Assembly (NCBI GenBank): GCA_031119205.1
Contig: JAVHYF010000028.1
Location: forward strand, 1 to 60,636
Direction of reading: 5' to 3'
Origin: Moraxellaceae bacterium
GTDB lineage: Bacteria > Pseudomonadota > Gammaproteobacteria > Burkholderiales > Rhodocyclaceae
Length of the DNA stretch: 60,636 nt
In this document: positions 56,277 through 60,636 of the stretch, one piece after another
Layout of the letters: each line of letters begins with the position of its first letter
Position numbering within the stretch: the first letter of the stretch is position 1
Made by a program: the position numbers and the translations under genes
Notes under the pieces: generated by a model
Databases searched by the model: none
Told to the model about the DNA's origin: nothing
What the model saw: the letters and a program-made list of their open reading frames with translations, nothing else

Positions 56277-57470
56277 ATGTCATGGCCGGGTGCAACGCAG
56301 GCGTGTCACGACGGAGCTGCCGACACCGTGCGTCCTACCGCAGTACGCCCCACCGTACGTCCCACCTCCCAGACCGCGATCCCCTGCCTGTTCATGCGTG
56401 GCGGCACCTCGCGCGGGCCGTTCTTCAGTGCGGCGGACCTGCCAGCCGACACCGACGCGCGTGACCTCGTGTTGCTGGCCGTGATGGGCTCGCCGGACAA
56501 GCGCCAGATCGACGGGCTCGGCGGCGCGCATCCACTGACCAGCAAGGTCGGCATCGTCAGCCGCGGCAGCCAGCCGGGCGTCGACCTCGACTTCCTGTTC
56601 GCACAACTGCAGCCGGATTCCGACAAGGTCGACACCACGCCCAACTGCGGCAACATGCTGGCCGCTGTCGTGCCTTTCGCGCTGGAGACCGGGCTGGTCG
56701 ATCCGCAGGGCACAGGTGAAGACAGCGTCAGCACCTTCCGCGTACTGACGCTGAACACCGGCATGCAGTGCGATATAACCGTGCAGACGCCGGGCGGGTT
56801 GGTCAGCTACGAAGGCGGTGCACGCATCGACGGCGCCCCCGGCAGCTCGGCGCCGATCACCATCAACTTCCTCGACACCGCTGGCTCGGTGGCCGGCAGC
56901 CTGTTGCCCACCGGCAAGCTGCGCGAGCACATCGACGGCATCGAGGTGACCTGCATCGACAATGGCATGCCGCTGGTGATCTTCAGCGCTGCCGACGTGG
57001 GGCGCACCGGCTACGAGAGCGTCGAGGCGCTGAACGCCGACACCGAACTGAAGGCACGCATCGAGCGACTGCGCATTGCCGCTGGCCACGCGATGGGGCT
57101 GGGCGATGTCAGCGCGAAGAACTATCCCAAGATGACGCTGATCGCGCCGCCGCGCGATGGCGGTGCGCTGTGCACCCGCAGCTTCATTCCGCATGTGTGC
57201 CACGACGCCATCGGCGTGCTGGCCGCCGTTACTGTCGCCACCGCCTGCAAGCTGCCGGGCACCGTGGCCGATGGCGTCGCGCAGATGCCCGGCGGCAATC
57301 CGGTCACCGTGTCGGTGGAACACCCCACCGGGGAGTTCAGCGTCGAACTGGAAACCGACCCCGCCGACCCGCAGCGCGTGACCCGTGCTGCACTGCTGCG
57401 CACGGCCCGCCTGCTGATGCGTGGCGAGGCGATGGTGCCCCGTGGCGTGTGGGCTGGCCCTGAATCCTGA
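56277..57470 (+). CDS. galD: 4-Oxalomesaconate tautomerase
   Basis: The 397-residue protein belongs to the PrpF-like isomerase family and closely matches GalD/LigU, which isomerises 4-oxalomesaconate between keto and enol forms in protocatechuate 4,5-cleavage and gallate catabolism. Family marks are IPCLFMRGGTSRGPFF, MGSPDKRQIDGLGGAHPLTSKV, TTPNCGNMLAAV with the active-site Cys, DNGMPLVIF and LGDVSAKNYPKM. The start is uncertain: 56277 is used, but 56244 and GTG 56328 are in frame, and the region between is a low-complexity RPT-rich stretch (VRPTAVRPTVRPT). It is the first gene of the cluster. Confidence 0.88.
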   Translation: MSWPGATQACHDGAADTVRPTAVRPTVRPTSQTAIPCLFMRGGTSRGPFFSAADLPADTDARDLVLLAVMGSPDKRQIDGLGGAHPLTSKVGIVSRGSQPGVDLDFLFAQLQPDSDKVDTTPNCGNMLAAVVPFALETGLVDPQGTGEDSVSTFRVLTLNTGMQCDITVQTPGGLVSYEGGARIDGAPGSSAPITINFLDTAGSVAGSLLPTGKLREHIDGIEVTCIDNGMPLVIFSAADVGRTGYESVEALNADTELKARIERLRIAAGHAMGLGDVSAKNYPKMTLIAPPRDGGALCTRSFIPHVCHDAIGVLAAVTVATACKLPGTVADGVAQMPGGNPVTVSVEHPTGEFSVELETDPADPQRVTRAALLRTARLLMRGEAMVPRGVWAGPES

Positions 57471-57486
57471 TGACGAGGCCCCGTTC

Positions 57487-58512
57487 ATGATCATCGACTG
57501 CCACGGCCACTACACCACCGCACCGAAGGCGCTGGAAGACTGGCGCAACCGCCAGATCGCCGGCATCAAGGATCCGGCGCAGATGCCCCGCGTATCCGAG
57601 CTGAAAATCAGCGACGACGAACTGCGCGAAACCATCGAGACCAACCAGCTGCGACTGATGCGCGAGCGCGGCTCGGACCTCACGATCTTCTCGCCGCGTG
57701 CCAGCTTCATGGCGCACCACATCGGTGACTTCCAGGTGTCGTCCACCTGGGCGGCGATCTGCAACGAGCTGTGCCACCGCGTCGCGCAACTCTTCCCGGA
57801 CCACTTCATCGGCGCGGCCATGCTGCCGCAGTCGCCGGGCGTGGCGCCGGAAACCTGCATCCCGGAGCTTGAACGCTGTGTGAAGGAGTACGGCTTCGTC
57901 GCCATCAACCTCAACCCGGACCCCTCCGGCGGCCACTGGAACTCGCCGCCGCTGACCGACCGCCAGTGGTACCCCATCTACGAAAAGATGGTCGAGTACG
58001 ACATCCCGGCGATGGTGCATGTCAGCACCAGTTGCAACGCGTGCTTCCACACCACCGGCGCGCACTACATCAACGCCGACACCACAGCCTTCATGCAGTG
58101 CCTGACCGGTGATCTGTTCAAGGACTTCCCGAAGCTGCGCTTCGTCATCCCGCACGGTGGCGGCGCGGTGCCTTACCACTGGGGCCGCTACCGCGGCCTC
58201 GCGCAGGAAATGAAGAAGCCGCTGCTGAAGGATCACCTGCTGAAAAACATCTTCTTCGACACCTGCGTGTATCACCAGCCGGGCATCGACCTGCTGACCA
58301 GGGTGATCCCGGTCGACAACATCCTGTTCGCCAGCGAGATGATCGGCGCCGTGCGCGGCGTCGACCCGGAGACCGGCAACTACTACGACGATACGAAGCG
58401 CTACATCGATGCCGCCAGCATCGAGCCGGACGCGCGCTACAAGATCTACGAAGGCAACGCCCGCCGCGTGTATCCCCGCCTGGATGCCGCGCTGAAGGCG
58501 CGTGGCCGCTGA
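57487..58512 (+). CDS. ligJ: 4-Oxalomesaconate hydratase LigJ
   Basis: The 341-residue amidohydrolase-superfamily enzyme closely follows LigJ, which hydrates 4-oxalomesaconate to 4-carboxy-4-hydroxy-2-oxoadipate. The metal-binding DCHGHY motif is at the N-terminus. IDCHGHYTTAPKALEDW, SDLTIFSPRASFMAHHIG, NLNPDPSGGHWNSPPL, HVSTSCNACFHTTGAHY, IPHGGGAVPYHWGR and FASEMIGAVRG are shared with the family. The ATG at 57487 starts the enzyme; it follows galD by 16 nt. Length is normal. Confidence 0.93.
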   Translation: MIIDCHGHYTTAPKALEDWRNRQIAGIKDPAQMPRVSELKISDDELRETIETNQLRLMRERGSDLTIFSPRASFMAHHIGDFQVSSTWAAICNELCHRVAQLFPDHFIGAAMLPQSPGVAPETCIPELERCVKEYGFVAINLNPDPSGGHWNSPPLTDRQWYPIYEKMVEYDIPAMVHVSTSCNACFHTTGAHYINADTTAFMQCLTGDLFKDFPKLRFVIPHGGGAVPYHWGRYRGLAQEMKKPLLKDHLLKNIFFDTCVYHQPGIDLLTRVIPVDNILFASEMIGAVRGVDPETGNYYDDTKRYIDAASIEPDARYKIYEGNARRVYPRLDAALKARGR

Positions 58513-58524
58513 GGAGTCGTGCCC

Positions 58525-59220
58525 ATGGCCGTCACACCCAATCAACTCGGCGTCGTCAAACGCAATATCCTGCGCGCCGATGCCGCCGCTGTGGAAAAGC
58601 TGTCGCGCTTCGGCGTGTCCACCATCCATGAAGCGTTGGGTCGCAGCGGCCTGATGAAGCCCTTCATGCGGCCGATCTACAGCGGCGCGAAGATCTGCGG
58701 CACGGCCGTCACCGTGCTGCTGCAACCCGGCGACAACTGGATGCTGCACGTCGCGGCGGAACAGCTGCAGCCTGGCGACGTGGCGGTGGCGGCGTGTACC
58801 ACCGAAAACGCCGACGGCTTCTTTGGCGACCTGCTCGCCACCTCGTTCAAGGCGCGTGGTGCGCGCGGCCTCGTCATCGACGGTGGCGTGCGCGACGTCG
58901 ACACCCTGCAGGAGATGGGCTTCCCTGTGTTCAGCAAGGCCATCCATGCCAAGGGCTGCATCAAGGCCACGCTGGGCTCGGTGAATGTGCCCATCGTCTG
59001 CGCTGGCGCGTTCATCAATCCGGGTGACGTGGTGATCGCCGACACCGATGGCGTGGTCGTCGTGCCCGCCGCCATCGCGCAGCAGGTGGCGGACGCCGCC
59101 GAGGCGCGCGAGAACCTGGAAGGCGAGAAGCGCGCGAAGTTCGCTGCCGGCGTGCTGGGCCTGGACCTCTACAAGATGCGTGAGCCCCTGGAAAAAGCGG
59201 GCCTCAAATACGTGGACTGA
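58525..59220 (+). CDS. ligK: 4-Carboxy-4-hydroxy-2-oxoadipate aldolase LigK
   Basis: The 231-residue enzyme is a class II aldolase of the RraA/HMG-aldolase fold. It cleaves 4-carboxy-4-hydroxy-2-oxoadipate to pyruvate and oxaloacetate, ending the pathway. Recognisable are [15 protein letters not shown], the GxGTAVTV-like strand, [24 protein letters not shown] with the Arg/Asp metal-site pair and [22 protein letters not shown] precedes the ATG at 58525; a GTG at 58519 is less likely. It follows ligJ by 12 nt. Confidence 0.93.
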   Translation: MAVTPNQLGVVKRNILRADAAAVEKLSRFGVSTIHEALGRSGLMKPFMRPIYSGAKICGTAVTVLLQPGDNWMLHVAAEQLQPGDVAVAACTTENADGFFGDLLATSFKARGARGLVIDGGVRDVDTLQEMGFPVFSKAIHAKGCIKATLGSVNVPIVCAGAFINPGDVVIADTDGVVVVPAAIAQQVADAAEARENLEGEKRAKFAAGVLGLDLYKMREPLEKAGLKYVD

Positions 59221-59248
59221 GCATCGACTGAACGCCCGCTTGGACATC

Positions 59249-60175
59249 ATGACTACCGAGACCTTCACCAAAACCCCCGGCTGGCTGGACTGGTACGCCG
59301 GCCCCAGCGAGCCCGCCTTCATGCCGCCGCCCGGCGCGGTGGACGCCCACTGCCACGTGTTCGGCCCGGGCGACGCCTTCCCCTTCGCGCCGGAGCGCAA
59401 GTACACGCCGTGTGACGCGTCGAAGGCGCAACTGTTTGCGCTGCGCGACCACCTCGGCTTCGCCCGCAATGTCATCGTGCAGGCCACCTGCCACGGCGCC
59501 GACAACCGCGCGATGGTGGATGCCTGTCTCGCGTCGAACGGAAAAGCGCGTGGCGTCGCCACCGTCCGCCGAAGCATCACGGACGATGAACTGCAGCAAC
59601 TGCACGCCGCCGGTGTGCGCGGCGTGCGCTTCAACTTCGTCAAGCGCCTGGTGGACTTCACGCCGCGCGACGAGCTGATGGAAATCGCCGGACGCATCAG
59701 CAAGCTGGGCTGGCATGTGGTGATCTACTTCGAAGCGGTGGACCTGCCGGAGCTGTGGGATTTCTTCACCGCACTGCCGACGACCGTGGTGGTGGACCAC
59801 ATGGGCCGGCCGGATGTCAGCAAACCCATCGACGGTCCGGAGTTCACCCTGTTCCAGCGCCTCATGCGCGAGCACAGCAACGTGTGGAGCAAGGTCAGCT
59901 GCCCGGAGCGCCTGTCCGTGTCCGGCCCACCGGCACTGGACGGCGAGCGCCACGCGTATTGCGACGTCATCCCCTTCGCCCGCGCCATCGTCGAGGAGTT
60001 TCCGGACCGCGTGTTGTGGGGGACCGACTGGCCGCACCCCAACCTGAAGAACCACATGCCGGACGACGGCCTGCTGGTGGATTTCATCCCGCACATCGCG
60101 GTGACGCCGGCGTTGCAGCACAAGCTGCTGGTGGACAACCCGATGCGCCTGTACTGGCCGGAGGAGGTGAAGTGA
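59249..60175 (+). CDS. ligI: 2-Pyrone-4,6-dicarboxylate hydrolase LigI
   Basis: The 308-residue amidohydrolase-superfamily enzyme is LigI, which opens 2-pyrone-4,6-dicarboxylate lactone to 4-oxalomesaconate. It shows GAVDAHCHVFGPGDAFPF, YTPCDASKAQL, IVQATCHGADN, GVRFNFVKRLVD, VVVDHMGRPDV and the active-site WGTDWPHPNLKNH. Length is normal. The ATG at 59249 is the first sensible start; the frame upstream lies inside ligK. It is 28 nt after ligK, and 139 nt including an inverted repeat separate it from ligA. Confidence 0.94.
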   Translation: MTTETFTKTPGWLDWYAGPSEPAFMPPPGAVDAHCHVFGPGDAFPFAPERKYTPCDASKAQLFALRDHLGFARNVIVQATCHGADNRAMVDACLASNGKARGVATVRRSITDDELQQLHAAGVRGVRFNFVKRLVDFTPRDELMEIAGRISKLGWHVVIYFEAVDLPELWDFFTALPTTVVVDHMGRPDVSKPIDGPEFTLFQRLMREHSNVWSKVSCPERLSVSGPPALDGERHAYCDVIPFARAIVEEFPDRVLWGTDWPHPNLKNHMPDDGLLVDFIPHIAVTPALQHKLLVDNPMRLYWPEEVK

Positions 60176-60192
60176 TGTGCTTCGCGTCACTT

Positions 60193-60278
60193 GTAGGGTG
60201 GGTTCGGAGCGTAGCGACAACCCACCGCTTTCTTTCTGCCAAGGCTGGCTGGTGGGTTGCTTCGCGAACCCACCCTAC
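60193..60278. repeat. Compound inverted repeat (GTGGGTT class)
   Basis: The outer arms GTAGGGTGGGTTCG (60193-60206) and their exact inverted complement (60265-60278) surround a second pair CAACCCACC (60218-60226) and GGTGGGTTG (60251-60259). The design matches the element at 47815-47933 (TTGGGTT arms), so both belong to one dispersed family. It lies within the lig cluster between ligI and ligA. Confidence 0.8.
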
Positions 60279-60314
60279 GCAAACCGCGACGACGAACCAC
60301 GTGGAGGCCTCCTG

Positions 60315-60636
60315 ATGCCCCTGGCCAAACCCTACAAGGACATCCCCGGCACGACGATCTTCGATGCGGAGCAGTCGCGCCTGGGTTACTGGCTCAACCA
60401 GTTCTGCATGTCGTTGATGAGCGCTGACAACCGTGCGCGCTTCAAGGCCGACGAGCGTGCCTACCTCGATGAATGGGCGATGAGCGAGGAGCAGAAGGAG
60501 GCGGTTCTGGCGCGTGATCTCAATCGCTGCATCAGCCTCGGCGGGAACATCTACTTCCTGGCCAAGATCGGCGCCACCGATGGCAAGAGCTTCCAGCAGA
60601 TGGCGGGCAGCATGACCGGCATGAGCGAGGAGGCCT
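60315..60636 (+). CDS. ligA: Protocatechuate 4,5-dioxygenase alpha subunit (partial)
   Basis: The first 107 codons of LigA are present; the gene runs off the window. LigA, with the catalytic LigB, cleaves protocatechuate between C4 and C5. The sequence matches the family at DIPGTTIFDAEQSRLGYWLNQFCMSLM, FKADERAYLDEWAMSEEQ and the LGGNIYFLAKIGATDGKSFQQMA stretch. GGAGG precedes the ATG. The catalytic subunit gene (ligB) and the dehydrogenase gene (ligC) are expected beyond the window. Confidence 0.93.
   Translation, partial: MPLAKPYKDIPGTTIFDAEQSRLGYWLNQFCMSLMSADNRARFKADERAYLDEWAMSEEQKEAVLARDLNRCISLGGNIYFLAKIGATDGKSFQQMAGSMTGMSEEA

Noticed and set aside
57337..59703. 788-codon minus-strand frame over the lig genes
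   Set aside because: The plus strand encodes well-known enzymes over the same stretch; the frame is a GC-codon shadow.

Overview
The window is about 60.6 kb of GC-rich chromosomal DNA, most likely from a betaproteobacterium. The GroEL sequence, the PEP-CTERM proteins, the CIRCE-controlled groESL operon and the protocatechuate 4,5-cleavage genes all fit that group. I cannot resolve the genus. Coding density is high, and I see no rRNA, tRNA, CRISPR array, insertion sequence or phage. Two stretches have clearly lower GC than the rest: the HEPN-like gene at 402-935 and the DUF6119/TIGR04141 gene at 53336-54997. Both look acquired.

Layout. 1-6.7 kb is a set of small unrelated genes: a HEPN-like protein, a RidA protein, membrane proteins, an intact DUF3565 gene beside a decayed copy, a dienelactone-hydrolase-like enzyme and a DUF3455 lipoprotein. 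6.7-11.2 kb (minus strand) is a five-gene operon in which every junction is a 4-nt overlap. It encodes a UDP-glucuronate decarboxylase, a GT2 polyprenyl-phosphate glycosyltransferase, a GtrA flippase, an unknown membrane protein and an ArnT/PMT-like glycosyltransferase, and looks like a lipid-linked sugar transfer system. 11.5-15.8 kb (minus) resembles the Zrg zinc system of Vibrio: DUF2796 protein, ABC ATPase, ABC permease, DUF3299 protein and ZIP transporter. 16.0-17.8 kb is a divergent LysR regulator and short-chain dehydrogenase pair.

17.9-29.2 kb (minus) is the most unusual block. A tightly packed run encodes an 858-residue cysteine-rich diheme protein, a lipoprotein, a 718-residue diheme protein, two membrane-anchored RoxA-like diheme cytochromes and, 26 nt after the last of these, a TIR-domain membrane protein. 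A DUF900-type serine hydrolase lies just upstream on the same strand. I propose this as one periplasmic oxidative system with a cytoplasmic TIR output. Its function is unknown.

29.4-45.3 kb holds an OpgC acyltransferase, an SGNH hydrolase, groESL with CIRCE, a small PEP-CTERM protein behind a sigma-54 promoter, a DUF4241 lipoprotein group, a BaiN/HI0933-type flavoprotein, an HpxO urate hydroxylase, a ProQ-family RNA chaperone, and a CheB/CheR/hybrid histidine kinase operon. 45.7-55 kb holds a UvrD-like helicase, a DUF72 protein, a second PEP-CTERM protein with its own sigma-54 promoter, an SbmA/BacA-like ABC exporter, soxR divergent from an FMN-reductase/ABM fusion under a SoxR box, and the DUF6119 gene. 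55.1-60.6 kb is a LysR regulator divergent from the lower protocatechuate 4,5-cleavage pathway (galD, ligJ, ligK, ligI, ligA). ligA is cut by the window end. Together these genes would convert the ring-cleavage product to pyruvate and oxaloacetate.
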